Assembly: GCA_964597045.1 (NCBI GenBank)
Contig: CAZQWE010000003.1
Span: 62,001-126,000 of the forward strand
DNA: 64,000 nucleotides
Direction of reading: 5' to 3'
Source of the DNA: UBA9655 sp964597045
GTDB lineage: Bacteria > Pseudomonadota > Alphaproteobacteria > UBA9655
The translations under genes were made by a program, and so were the position numbers. Position 1 is the stretch's first letter. Each line of letters opens with the position of its first letter. Below are positions 39,569 to 48,498 of the stretch, piece after piece. Under the pieces are notes generated by a model. That model had not been told where the DNA came from. It was given only the letters and a program-made list of their open reading frames with translations, and made no database searches.

Positions 39569-41383
39569 TCATTCCACCGTTACTGATTTCGCTAAATTGC
39601 GAGGTTGATCCACATCCGTTCCCTTGAGGACAGCTGTGTGGTATGCCAAGAGTTGCAGCGGGATACTATACACAAGGGGTGCTGTGAGGAAACTCGTTTC
39701 AGGCACGACGAAAAGTTCAGCGGGCAAAGCCCCGAGTTGTTCAATGCCCTTTTTATCTGTCAGGATAATGAGAGGTGCGCCGCGAGCGGCAACTTCTTGA
39801 ATATTTGAGGCTGTCTTTTCAAAGAGTTCATCACAAGGTGCAACAACAACGACAGGCACGTTCTTATCGAGGAGGGCTATAGGGCCATGTTTCATTTCCC
39901 CAGCCGCAAACCCTTCGGCGTGAATGTAGCTTATTTCTTTGAGTTTAAGAGCCCCTTCAAGGGCCATGGGATAGCTGACGCCTCGTCCAAGGAAGAGAAC
40001 GTCTTTTGCTTTAGACAAGGATTTAACGAGCGTTTTTATTTTTGCTTCATGGGTGAGAACACTTTCGGTTAGGGCAGGGAGAAACCGAAGACTAAAGAGA
40101 GAATCTTCGAATGTCTGTTGATCAATTGTGCCTCTCTTATGACCCGCATCAAGAGCCAGGAGAGCTAGAATCGTTAATTGGGTTGTAAAGGCTTTGGTTG
40201 AAGCAACCCCAATCTCAGGTCCAGCTTGGGTTAAAAGAACCGCATCAGACCGTCTTGCAATAGAACTTTCAGGAACATTTACGATGGAGACAACGGTTTG
40301 ACCTTGTGATTTTGTGTAATCTAACGCTGCAATCGTATCAATGGTTTCGCCTGATTGGGAAATGAAGAGACTCAAGCCCTTATCGGGGAGAGGTGGGGTC
40401 CGATACCGAAACTCTGAGGCGACGTCTATTTCCACAGGAAGGCGAGCCAATCTTTCAAACCAGTACTTTGCAACGAGTCCTGCATAACATGCTGTTCCAC
40501 AAGCAGAAATTGTTATACGAGAGAAGTCTTTCCAAGGGATTGAGGGGAGGTGTAGCACCCCTTCTTTTAAGTACGTATTGAGCGTTGATTCAATGGCTCT
40601 GGGTTGCTCAAAAATCTCTTTGAGCATGAAATGTTCATAAGTTCCCTTACCGATGGAACTTTCTGAGATCTGACTCTTTTGAATAGCTCTTTCAACAGGC
40701 TTATCATTTGAATCATAGATGGTGACCGACTCAGGAGAGAGAGCCGCCCAATCACCATCTTCAAGATAGGCAATTTTTTGGGTTAGAGAGACAAGGGCGA
40801 TAGCGTCCGATCCCACATACATCTCTCCATCACCATATCCAATGGCCAGTGGACTTCCTCCCTGACGGGCAGCGATCATGAGGTTGTCGTATCCTGAGAA
40901 CAAAATAGCCAGAGCAAAGGAGCCTTTCAAAAGTTTGAGAGCACTGGCGGTTGCTTCTTGTGGGGTAAATCCTGTCTCCATTTTGTTGGCAATGAGGTGG
41001 GCAACGACTTCAGTATCTGTCTCACTTTCAAAGATATATCCCTTACTTTCAAGATCTTTTCTGAGGTCAGCATGATTTTCAATGATTCCATTATGAACCA
41101 AAGCAACCTTAGGATTTGAATGAGGGTGAGCGTTAAGTTCTGAGGGTTGACCATGGGTAGCCCAGCGGGTATGTCCAATCCCATTATGACCTTCAAGGGG
41201 AGACTCTAAAAACTTCTCCTTGAGTTTAATGAGTTTTCCTTCAGCGCGAAGCTTGTCTATTTTCCCATTGGAAATAACAGCAATTCCCGTTGAGTCATAA
41301 CCACGGTATTCCAGTTTTTCAAGGCCATGAAGAAGTCTCTGACCAACAGGGTGATTCCCCACGATTCCAATAATTCCACACAT
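39569..41383 (-). CDS. glmS: Glucosamine-6-phosphate synthase GlmS
   Basis: 604 residues. The N-terminal glutaminase domain starts Met-Cys-Gly-Ile-Ile-Gly with the catalytic Cys2; two SIS isomerase domains follow (Ser-Gln-Ser-Gly-Glu-Thr near 346) and the C-terminal Pro-Arg-Asn-Leu-Ala-Lys-Ser-Val-Thr-Val-Glu is the conserved tail. It makes glucosamine-6-phosphate for peptidoglycan and lipid A. Two bases separate it from glmU upstream. No ribozyme-like leader is possible with such spacing. Confidence 0.96.
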   Translation of the reverse strand: MCGIIGIVGNHPVGQRLLHGLEKLEYRGYDSTGIAVISNGKIDKLRAEGKLIKLKEKFLESPLEGHNGIGHTRWATHGQPSELNAHPHSNPKVALVHNGIIENHADLRKDLESKGYIFESETDTEVVAHLIANKMETGFTPQEATASALKLLKGSFALAILFSGYDNLMIAARQGGSPLAIGYGDGEMYVGSDAIALVSLTQKIAYLEDGDWAALSPESVTIYDSNDKPVERAIQKSQISESSIGKGTYEHFMLKEIFEQPRAIESTLNTYLKEGVLHLPSIPWKDFSRITISACGTACYAGLVAKYWFERLARLPVEIDVASEFRYRTPPLPDKGLSLFISQSGETIDTIAALDYTKSQGQTVVSIVNVPESSIARRSDAVLLTQAGPEIGVASTKAFTTQLTILALLALDAGHKRGTIDQQTFEDSLFSLRFLPALTESVLTHEAKIKTLVKSLSKAKDVLFLGRGVSYPMALEGALKLKEISYIHAEGFAAGEMKHGPIALLDKNVPVVVVAPCDELFEKTASNIQEVAARGAPLIILTDKKGIEQLGALPAELFVVPETSFLTAPLVYSIPLQLLAYHTAVLKGTDVDQPRNLAKSVTVE

Positions 41384-41385
41384 AC

Positions 41386-42720
41386 TTAAAGATCCTTTCC
41401 AGATTTGCGCTTCGCACGAAATTTGTCAGCGCCCTTTTCAATGGTTGTTTGAGCACTGCGGGCAAGAGCTAAGTTTCCACTCTCCACATTTTGAGTTACA
41501 ACACTTCCCGCTCCGACGATTGCATTATCTCCAATCGAGACGGGTGCGACTAAAGAACTATTTGATCCAATAAAAACACCAGATCCAATAAGGGTTTTTG
41601 ATTTTTTATAGCCATCATAATTACAGGTAATGGTCCCTGCGCCTATATTTGATTTTGCTCCCACCTCTGAATCACCAATGTAGCTTAAGTGCTTCGCTTT
41701 CGCTTTTGGACCAAAGGTGGATTTTTTCACTTCGACGAAGTTCCCGATTTCAGCTGCTTCATGGAGATGAACCCCTCCTCTGAGGTGAGCAAAAGGGCCA
41801 ACGATAGCTTTGGGACCAATGTGGGCGTCACTTAGTTTTGAGAATGAGAGAATCTCGGCGCTCTTTTCAATTGTGACTCCTGGGCCGATAACAACACAAG
41901 GGTGAATGGTCACATCATTTTGAATCTTTGTATCATAACTCAGGTAAGTGGTTTGAGGGTCAATAAGGGTGATACCTTCAGCCATAGCCTGTTTTCTCCA
42001 GCGATTTTGAAGAAGGGCTTCAGCATGGCTTAAATCCGCACGGGTGTTGATGCCCATGAACTCATCAGCGGCTCCCTCAACGACACCACAGGTAAAGCCT
42101 TTGCCTCGTGCTATTTTAACGATGTCTGTTAGATAATACTCACCAGCTGCATTATGGGGTGTGATTTCGCAAAGGAGGGACTCGAGAAGATCGGCTCGAA
42201 TGAGCGCGACACCTGAATTACAGAGGGCAATATCCTTGTGCTCAACTTTTAAGTCTTTGAATTCAATAACTTCTTCAAGGTCGCCCGTGTCATTGAGGAT
42301 GAGGCGTGCATAATTTTGCTTATCCCGAGGACACATTCCGAGTAAAATTACAGCTTTCTCAGGCTTACGTTCCGCGAGTTTAAGCATGTTATCGAGGGTT
42401 TTCTTTTGAATGAGAGGTGTATCTCCAAAAAGAACCATAACATGTCCTTGAGGTTTCAAATGGGGAAGGGCGAATTTAACCGCATCTCCCGTCCCTTGAG
42501 CCGGATCTTGTATGGTTATTTTATGAGTAAAGGGTGTTTTGAGATCTTTTAATGCAGGACTGACAACAAGAACAACTTCAGCCGGGGTCATTTGATGGGC
42601 TAAATCGAGCACATAATGAAGAGCCGGTCTTCCCCCTAAAGGGTGAAGAATCTTAGGGAGATCTGATAGCATTCGGGTCCCATGACCCGCAGCAAGTATA
42701 ACAATTTGCAAATGATTCAT
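41386..42720 (-). CDS. glmU: Bifunctional UDP-GlcNAc pyrophosphorylase/acetyltransferase GlmU
   Basis: 444 residues. The N-terminal nucleotidyltransferase begins Ile-Leu-Ala-Ala-Gly-His-Gly-Thr-Arg-Met at 8-17; the C-terminal left-handed beta helix (from about 235) has hexapeptide repeats such as Ile-Gly-Asp-Asn-Ala-Ile-Val-Gly-Ala-Gly-Ser-Val and the Asn-Tyr-Asp-Gly-Tyr active-site segment near 370. It supplies UDP-GlcNAc. Forms an operon with glmS. Confidence 0.95.
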   Translation of the reverse strand: MNHLQIVILAAGHGTRMLSDLPKILHPLGGRPALHYVLDLAHQMTPAEVVLVVSPALKDLKTPFTHKITIQDPAQGTGDAVKFALPHLKPQGHVMVLFGDTPLIQKKTLDNMLKLAERKPEKAVILLGMCPRDKQNYARLILNDTGDLEEVIEFKDLKVEHKDIALCNSGVALIRADLLESLLCEITPHNAAGEYYLTDIVKIARGKGFTCGVVEGAADEFMGINTRADLSHAEALLQNRWRKQAMAEGITLIDPQTTYLSYDTKIQNDVTIHPCVVIGPGVTIEKSAEILSFSKLSDAHIGPKAIVGPFAHLRGGVHLHEAAEIGNFVEVKKSTFGPKAKAKHLSYIGDSEVGAKSNIGAGTITCNYDGYKKSKTLIGSGVFIGSNSSLVAPVSIGDNAIVGAGSVVTQNVESGNLALARSAQTTIEKGADKFRAKRKSGKDL

Positions 42721-42876
42721 CGTTTCTTAACCTTTAAATGAGATGCTGTTTAACATAAGTTGTGTGAAATCGCCAGGTTTGATCTTATCACAAATCCTAA
42801 CAAAATCTTTCTGGCTATTTTCCATGATTTGTTTATAAGACATAAATAGCATCATCAATTTAAGAGAGGTAGCAAG

Positions 42877-43407
42877 ATGGCAAAGAAAAATACAACGAAA
42901 GAGACAAAGACAACAAATACACAAGCAACTCAAAACCAAGAGGCACAAGCTCCTCTCGCTGTTCTGAGTCAATATGTTAAGGATCTCTCTTTTGAAAATC
43001 CTACACCCTTGGATAATCATGGAGGGCAGGATGATCGACCTTCCATCTCTGTTCACATTGAAGCTCAAGCGCATAACGTGAAGGATCGTACTTTTGAAGT
43101 CACACTTAGAACACAAGTTGATGCTAAGCGTAAAGACTCACAAGTTTTCTTGCTTGATCTTGAATATGCTGGCGTTTTCACAATTGGAGATGAAGTCCCT
43201 GAGGAATACATCCGTCCCATTTTGATGATCGAATGCCCAAGGATTCTCTTCCCCTTCGCGCGTAATATCGTTGCGACAACCATTCAAGAAGGTGGGTATC
43301 CAGCCCTTCTCTTGACACCTGTTGACTTTGCAGCCCTTTACCAAAATCAAGTGGCTCAAGAACAAGCGCAACAAGAAAAGACTACGACGAAGGCAACGGT
43401 TCAATAA
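42877..43407 (+). CDS. secB: Protein-export chaperone SecB
   Basis: 176 residues. After a Thr/Gln/Lys-rich tail of about 25 residues comes the SecB core: Gln-Tyr-Val-Lys-Asp-Leu-Ser-Phe-Glu-Asn-Pro near 31-41, Leu-Glu-Tyr-Ala-Gly near 89, Cys-Pro-Arg-Ile-Leu-Phe-Pro-Phe-Ala-Arg near 116-125 and Gly-Tyr-Pro-Ala-Leu-Leu-Leu near 138. The tetramer keeps precursors unfolded for SecA. AGAGGTAGC precedes the ATG. Divergent from glmU. Confidence 0.95.
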   Translation: MAKKNTTKETKTTNTQATQNQEAQAPLAVLSQYVKDLSFENPTPLDNHGGQDDRPSISVHIEAQAHNVKDRTFEVTLRTQVDAKRKDSQVFLLDLEYAGVFTIGDEVPEEYIRPILMIECPRILFPFARNIVATTIQEGGYPALLLTPVDFAALYQNQVAQEQAQQEKTTTKATVQ

Positions 43408-43443
43408 AAGTTACTCATCGCCTAACCACAAAAAAGGTGTCAT

Positions 43444-43500
43444 GGTTGGTAAATAAACCTTTATTTTCCGTAGGAAAATATTAGGTTTATTTGACCGACC
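43444..43500. repeat. 57-base imperfect hairpin behind secB
   Basis: Arms GGTTGGTAAATAAACCT and its near complement, continuing inwards with TATTTTCC/GGAAAATA around a GTA loop, 37 bases behind the secB stop. No T run follows, so a structured 3' end or repeat is as likely as a terminator. The rest of the gap to 43627 is very AT-rich and holds no gene. Confidence 0.65.
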
Positions 43501-43627
43501 ATCCACAAAATAATGTTAAATGATGTCTAAGCAATTATACTCATAATTTATTAAAAAATTAAATCTTTATTAATAAAATATATTATAAAATAATCTTATA
43601 TGTATGTATTGTTGTTGAGAGGTTGTT

Positions 43628-45268
43628 ATGTTAAACCGTTTTAATTCAGACTCAAATATACTTAAAGGTTCACAAATCCTCTCTTTAGAAACAGGCAATA
43701 TCCCTGATACTTCTGAAGAAGAGATTGAAGAAGATTTAAGAGTTTTGAAGGAACACCAATTAGAATGGGCACAAGACTTTCCCCTTTCGAGTCGAATTCA
43801 ATTATTAGAGGAAGTCCTTGCTAATGTGGTGAAATACCGCGATGAGTGGATTCAGCTCGATCTTAAAGCAAGACATGTTCCTGAGGGCCATTACTCTATG
43901 AACGAGTCAGCCCCTTTAGGTCCTATTGGGGCCGAGTTCCTTATTAGGGATTATATAACGTCACTAAAAAAACTTGAAGAACATGGTGGAACAAAACCTA
44001 TGGCTCCAGCTAGGCAAGATGGAGATCGTATTGTCATTGATTCATTTCCCCGTACTGAAACAGATAAACAAATGTTTCCTGATGTAAGGGCCGAAATTCA
44101 TCTCATGCATAACACCTATGTTGAGGAATTACCCTCTCTTCAGGCGGCGGTCTATAAAGATCCCCATTATGAAGGAGGATTATCCCTCATACTTGGTGCA
44201 GGTAATGTTGCCCATCTCACCCTTCGTGATGCTTTTCATAAACTCTTTAATGAAAAGAAGGTTATTATTATTAAGGCTAATCCTGTTTTGGAATATTTAG
44301 GTCCTTTTTTGAATAAAATTTTAGATCCATTTATTAGACATGGATTCGTTCGTATTGTTTCAGGGGGGAGTAAGGAAGGCAAAATTCTTTCAACTCATCC
44401 TGAAGTTGACGATATTATAATGACGGGTTCAGACAAAACTTTTGAAAACATCGTTTATGGACCCGGTGAAGTGGGACAAAAAAACAAAGAAAAAGACTTG
44501 CGTGTCAACAATAAACCCGTAAGCGGTGAGCTTGGTGATGTGAGTCCAGTGATCGTTATTCCAGGTCATTGGAGTGAGGAAGACTTTGATTACCATGCTG
44601 AGCTTTTGTTACAAATGATGACTATAGCAAACGGTTACGCTTGCCTTGCAACACGAGTTGTGATTCTTCCTAAAAACTGGGAGGGGTCTAAAATATTAAT
44701 GAATAAACTCAAAGACTTGATGGAAAAGTCCCAACAAGGCATCAATTATTATCCAGGCACGGACCAAACAATTCAAGAAGCTCTGGAGTGTTATCCCAAT
44801 GCATTGAAGTTTGGGGAGTGGACGAAGGATTCCCAACCATTAATTTTTGCGACAGATCTCGATCCTACAAAAAATGAACCAGCCTTTACACGTGAATTCT
44901 GGATGACTTTTGCGGGACAGGTTAGTCTTGAAGGAGACACGCCAGAGGAGTTTCTAAGGAATGCCATAAAATTTGCCAATCAAAGGCTTTGGGGGACGCT
45001 CGTTGCGACTTTATTTGTTGATCCCGTAACACTTAAATCTTTAGAAGATACGGGCGTCATGAAAAAAGCAATTGATGATCTTCATTATGGTAATGTAACA
45101 ATTAATGTCTGGCCTGTCATAACAGCTGTAGCAGGTCAAAACTCAGAAGGAGGATATCCGGGATCGACTTATAATGATATTCAGTCTGGTAATATCGTTA
45201 CAAGAAACTCATTGATGCTGGATAAAATAGAGAAGACCGTATTCTATGGTCCCTTCAAACCAGCATAA
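43628..45268 (+). CDS. Aldehyde dehydrogenase-family protein
   Basis: 546 residues with the ALDH superfamily plan. The nucleotide fold includes Gly-Ala-Gly-Asn-Val-Ala near 196 and Lys-Ala-Asn-Pro-Val near 220; Gly-Glu-Leu-Gly-Asp-Val-Ser-Pro near 302 stands for the usual Glu-Leu-Gly-Gly-Lys; the catalytic cysteine is in Gly-Tyr-Ala-Cys-Leu-Ala-Thr-Arg near 339. The sequence departs from common ALDH subfamilies, so the substrate is unknown; a fatty aldehyde or CoA-acylating role is possible. GAGAGG lies upstream. It is monocistronic, between secB and an EamA gene. Confidence 0.75.
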   Translation: MLNRFNSDSNILKGSQILSLETGNIPDTSEEEIEEDLRVLKEHQLEWAQDFPLSSRIQLLEEVLANVVKYRDEWIQLDLKARHVPEGHYSMNESAPLGPIGAEFLIRDYITSLKKLEEHGGTKPMAPARQDGDRIVIDSFPRTETDKQMFPDVRAEIHLMHNTYVEELPSLQAAVYKDPHYEGGLSLILGAGNVAHLTLRDAFHKLFNEKKVIIIKANPVLEYLGPFLNKILDPFIRHGFVRIVSGGSKEGKILSTHPEVDDIIMTGSDKTFENIVYGPGEVGQKNKEKDLRVNNKPVSGELGDVSPVIVIPGHWSEEDFDYHAELLLQMMTIANGYACLATRVVILPKNWEGSKILMNKLKDLMEKSQQGINYYPGTDQTIQEALECYPNALKFGEWTKDSQPLIFATDLDPTKNEPAFTREFWMTFAGQVSLEGDTPEEFLRNAIKFANQRLWGTLVATLFVDPVTLKSLEDTGVMKKAIDDLHYGNVTINVWPVITAVAGQNSEGGYPGSTYNDIQSGNIVTRNSLMLDKIEKTVFYGPFKPA

Positions 45269-45296
45269 TTAAGCGAGCGTCACAGTATTTGACAAA

Positions 45297-45339
45297 CTGA
45301 CCTGATTCTGTTTATTGAACAAAAAAACAAACAGGTCAG
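45297..45339. promoter_or_regulatory. Inverted repeat over promoter and ribosome site of the EamA gene
   Basis: CTGACCTG at 45297 and CAGGTCAG at 45332 are perfect complements. The left arm lies in the 17-base spacer of a good promoter (TTGACA at 45289, TTATTG at 45312). The right arm contains the AGG ribosome site of the gene starting at 45344. Confidence 0.6.
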
Positions 45340-45343
45340 ACCT

Positions 45344-46219
45344 ATGTCAGAATCAAACCATTTATCAACAAAACGCGGTATACTTTATATCTTAGGAGCC
45401 ATGCTCATATTTTCTATCTTGAACGCGATCGTGAAAGATACCACGGCAAAATATGATCCCATCCAATTGGTTTTTTTTAGATGTTTGTTTGCAACCATTC
45501 CCTCACTCATTTTCCTGGTCACACGGGGAGGATGGCATAGGCCCAATCCTACAGAATGGAAACTCCATATTGTAAGAGCCTTTTTGCTTTCCATAGGACT
45601 CTCCTTACTCTTTCTGGGTATTGGAATGCTTCCCTTATCAAACTCAATGGCGCTCTATTTCTCCTCAACCTTATTTCTCGTCATCCTCTCCTACCCCATA
45701 TTGAAGGAGAAAGTTGGTTTACCCCAATGGGGTGCGGTTGCGCTTGGATTTATCGGCGTCCTCATCATTGCAAAACCGGGGGGGGATGTTTTCCATTGGG
45801 GAACTCTTTTTGTCATCATGGGGGCCTTTATGGAGGCAGCCTTTAATCTTTTTGGTAGAATGCTCTCAAAAACTCATTCAAGTTACTTAATAACCTTTAT
45901 GGGCAGTCTCCTGCCTGCAATTGTGCTTTTATTTGCCCTCCCTTTTGTATGGGTCACACCTGACTTCTCTGGATGGATTGCCCTTATAAGCTTAGGACTT
46001 GGAGGAGGACTTGGACAGCTTTGTGTGACCTTTGCTTATCGACATGCCCCTGCAGGAGTGATTGCCCCTATGATTTATTCGGCCATTATATGGAGCATCC
46101 TTCTTGACGTTATTTTGTATCAAAACTGGCCGACGGAGTCGCTTCTCTTTGGTTGTGGGATTATCATTACGGCCGGATTTATGATTGTATTTGTTGAAAG
46201 ACAACGTAAGCTCGCATAA
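45344..46219 (+). CDS. EamA/DMT-family transporter
   Basis: 291 residues, ten membrane segments in two EamA halves: Gly-Ala-Met-Leu-Ile-Phe-Ser near 19, Phe-Phe-Arg-Cys near 46, Phe-Ile-Gly-Val-Leu-Ile-Ile-Ala-Lys-Pro-Gly near 142, and Tyr-Ser-Ala-Ile-Ile-Trp-Ser near 250. Substrate unknown; related proteins in obligate intracellular bacteria import S-adenosylmethionine or other host metabolites. Shares only family-level similarity with the transporter at 1720. An inverted repeat covers its promoter and ribosome site. Confidence 0.88.
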   Translation: MSESNHLSTKRGILYILGAMLIFSILNAIVKDTTAKYDPIQLVFFRCLFATIPSLIFLVTRGGWHRPNPTEWKLHIVRAFLLSIGLSLLFLGIGMLPLSNSMALYFSSTLFLVILSYPILKEKVGLPQWGAVALGFIGVLIIAKPGGDVFHWGTLFVIMGAFMEAAFNLFGRMLSKTHSSYLITFMGSLLPAIVLLFALPFVWVTPDFSGWIALISLGLGGGLGQLCVTFAYRHAPAGVIAPMIYSAIIWSILLDVILYQNWPTESLLFGCGIIITAGFMIVFVERQRKLA

Positions 46220-46228
46220 ACCCTTTGT

Positions 46229-46346
46229 CTTTCAAGTTTCGGCGGCGTTAACCTTCGGGATTCGCCCTCTGTCGCGTAACTCAAGTACGCTCATCGGGCT
46301 CACCACTCGGTTGCCTACCCGAATTCTTGAAATCCTTTGGGTATAG
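46229..46346. repeat. 118-bp dispersed repeat, copy A (before tRNA-Lys)
   Basis: Closely matches 52423-52540. Ends are inverted (TTTCAAGTTTCGG versus CCGAATTCTTGAAA), and a central CGTA...TACG palindrome lies within. It stops eleven bases before the -35 box of the tRNA-Lys promoter. Confidence 0.88.
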
Positions 46347-46356
46347 ATATTTAGGG

Positions 46357-46385
46357 TTGACCTCTCTTGCCTGCTCTTATATGTT
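46357..46385 (+). promoter_or_regulatory. tRNA-Lys promoter
   Basis: TTGACC at 46357-46362 and TATGTT at 46380-46385 with a 17-base spacer, eleven bases before the tRNA. Confidence 0.55.
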
Positions 46386-46396
46386 GCAGGGTCTTC

Positions 46397-46472
46397 GGGC
46401 GCTTAGCTCAGTCGGTAGAGCATCTGACTTTTAATCAGAGGGTCATGGGTTCGAATCCCGTAGCGCCTACCA
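46397..46472 (+). tRNA. tRNA-Lys (anticodon TTT)
   Basis: 76 bases including an encoded CCA. Acceptor stem GGGCGCT / AGCGCCT closes; D arm TAGCTCAGTCGGTAGAG; anticodon loop CTTTTAA in a TCTGA/TCAGA stem; T arm GGGTTCGAATCCC. All standard bases are present. Confidence 0.97.
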
Positions 46473-46642
46473 ATCTTTCCAAGGGTTTCAGGGTCTTTCC
46501 CGCTTTAGGGGGCACTTTTTATTTACACAAGACTCTACAGACAATTTTATTGCCGGAGTAATACCGTTAAATCATATTCCAAAAATCAGAGGTTTGTTAT
46601 GCTGCATAATGTACACTGTTAGCTGGCCGAAGTCATAAGGCC

Positions 46643-46689
46643 GCTTGAGTCTCATATGTACTGCACTTATACACAGTAGGGATTCAAGC
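46643..46689. other. Structured leader candidate upstream of phaC
   Basis: In the 289-base gap between tRNA-Lys and phaC, GCTTGA at 46643 pairs with TCAAGC at 46684, and inside it TACTG pairs with CAGTA. A GGCC/GGCC hairpin lies directly before it (46624-46641). The gap also holds a TGTAT/ATACA repeat at 46748-46762, right at the phaC start. May be a small RNA or mRNA leader; no known class recognised. Confidence 0.35.
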
Positions 46690-46761
46690 TCGGACGGAAC
46701 CCGGAAGACTCTTTGAGTAGATTCTCATTATCCAAATCTTAAGACTTGTATGTAAAAATAC

Positions 46762-48489
46762 ATGGCTATGAAGATGGGTAATGACAAGATAACATCAGAC
46801 TATACGGTTACTTTTGATCGCGAATTCCATTCAGCTTTAGGGAAGTTATGGCCTATCTCACCAGCTTCCATTGGAGGTGCCTATTTTGATTGGATGACCC
46901 ATCTCCTGATTTCTCCAGGAAAACAAGCCGAACTCTGGGCACTGGGTCTTCAAAATTGGGCAAGTCTTTATTCCTATGCTCTAGGAATTAAGACGGATTC
47001 AGGCCTAATGGGGGATCGGCGCTTTCAAGATGAGAACTGGCAGAACTGGCCATTCAGTCTCTATGCCAAGTCCTTTCTTCTCTCTGAAGATTGGTGGAAT
47101 CACGCGACCCATTCTATTAGGGGTGTTAGTCATCATCATGCAGAAGTTCTTCCTTTTATGACAAGGCAGATCTTGGATATGGTTTCACCCGTTAACTTTC
47201 CGACAACAAACCCGCAAGTGGTTCGTGCAACTATTGAGTATAAAGGTGTTAACCTTCTTCGAGGGTTTAGAAATTGGATTGTGGATGCGAACCGTGTCCT
47301 CAAAAAAGAACGTCCTCAGGGTATGGATAAATTCAAAGTTGGTAAGAACTTAGCCTGCACAAAAGGGAAAGTTATTTATCAAAACCGTCTTATTGAGCTC
47401 ATCCAGTATTCACCTGTGACGAAGGACGTCTATAAGGAGCCCATTTTAATCGTTCCAGCTTGGATCATGAAATATTATATTCTTGATTTATCACCTCAGA
47501 ATTCACTCGTTAAATATCTGGTCGATAATCACCATACGGTTTTTATGATTTCTTGGAAGAATCCCGATTCAAAGGATAGGGATTTAGGATTTGATGACTA
47601 TGTTCAACTCGGAATTATGGAGGCGATTGAAGCCATCTCTGCAATCGTTCCAGGCACAAAAATTCAAGCGGTTGGCTATTGCTTGGGAGGAACCCTGCTA
47701 ACCATCGCAGCAGCAACTATGGCAAGAGAAAGAGATGATCGTCTCAAGTCCTTAACCTTCTTTGCGACCCAAGTCGATTTTGAAGATGCGGGTGAGCTCC
47801 TTCTCTTTATAGATGAGAGTGAAATTACCTTTCTTGAAGATGTGATGTGGGACAAAGGGTATTTGGATGCCTCAAGAATGGCTGGAACCTTTAATATGCT
47901 TCGTTCCTATGATCTTGTTTGGTCAAGGGGTGTGGAACGATATCTCCTTGGCAAACGCCTTGTCGCAACGGATTTGATGGCTTGGAATGCGGATGCTACC
48001 CGAATGCCATATAAAATGCACTCCCAGTATCTTCGAGAGCTTTTTCTTAGCAATCGTCTCACAGACGGCACCTTTAAGGTGAAGGGGCGTCCTATTGCCT
48101 TGAATGATATTGATATTCCCCTCTTTTCGGTGGCAACCCGAAAGGATCATATTTCACCCTGGAAATCCGTTTTTAAGATTCATCTCTTTGTGGATTCTGA
48201 AATCACCTTTGTCCTCACGACAGGTGGGCATAACGTGGGAATTGTAAGTGAGCCAGGCCATCCTCATCGTAGTTATCAAATTTCAACCCATACAAGCACA
48301 GATCTTCATCCATCACCTGACTCTTGGATGGAGTCAACACCTCACCATAGGGGATCGTGGTGGCCGGCTTGGAAGAGGTGGCTTAAGGCAAATTCATCTA
48401 GCAAAACAAAACCCCCCTCAATGGGAGCCCCTGGAAAAGGCTATAAAATTCTCCGGGAAGCCCCGGGTAAATACGTCATGGAAAAGTAA
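46762..48489 (+). CDS. phaC: Poly(3-hydroxyalkanoate) synthase, class I
   Basis: 575 residues. An N-terminal PhaC_N domain is followed by the alpha/beta hydrolase core with the lipase-like box Gly-Tyr-Cys-Leu-Gly-Gly and catalytic Cys306. The Asp is in Arg-Lys-Asp-His-Ile-Ser near 462 and the His in Thr-Gly-Gly-His-Asn-Val-Gly near 489. Length and absence of PhaE mark class I, which polymerises short (R)-3-hydroxyacyl-CoA into storage granules. The ATG lacks a clear ribosome site. phaJ follows ten bases after the stop; no phaA or phaB lies nearby. Confidence 0.93.
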   Translation: MAMKMGNDKITSDYTVTFDREFHSALGKLWPISPASIGGAYFDWMTHLLISPGKQAELWALGLQNWASLYSYALGIKTDSGLMGDRRFQDENWQNWPFSLYAKSFLLSEDWWNHATHSIRGVSHHHAEVLPFMTRQILDMVSPVNFPTTNPQVVRATIEYKGVNLLRGFRNWIVDANRVLKKERPQGMDKFKVGKNLACTKGKVIYQNRLIELIQYSPVTKDVYKEPILIVPAWIMKYYILDLSPQNSLVKYLVDNHHTVFMISWKNPDSKDRDLGFDDYVQLGIMEAIEAISAIVPGTKIQAVGYCLGGTLLTIAAATMARERDDRLKSLTFFATQVDFEDAGELLLFIDESEITFLEDVMWDKGYLDASRMAGTFNMLRSYDLVWSRGVERYLLGKRLVATDLMAWNADATRMPYKMHSQYLRELFLSNRLTDGTFKVKGRPIALNDIDIPLFSVATRKDHISPWKSVFKIHLFVDSEITFVLTTGGHNVGIVSEPGHPHRSYQISTHTSTDLHPSPDSWMESTPHHRGSWWPAWKRWLKANSSSKTKPPSMGAPGKGYKILREAPGKYVMEK

Positions 48490-48498
48490 GGAGAAATC

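Noticed and set aside
41384..41400. glmS ribozyme leader
   Set aside because: Only two bases separate glmU from glmS, and the ribozyme belongs to Firmicutes-type leaders.
46367..46561. Possible 64-residue protein frame
   Set aside because: It reads straight through the tRNA-Lys gene and has no ribosome site.
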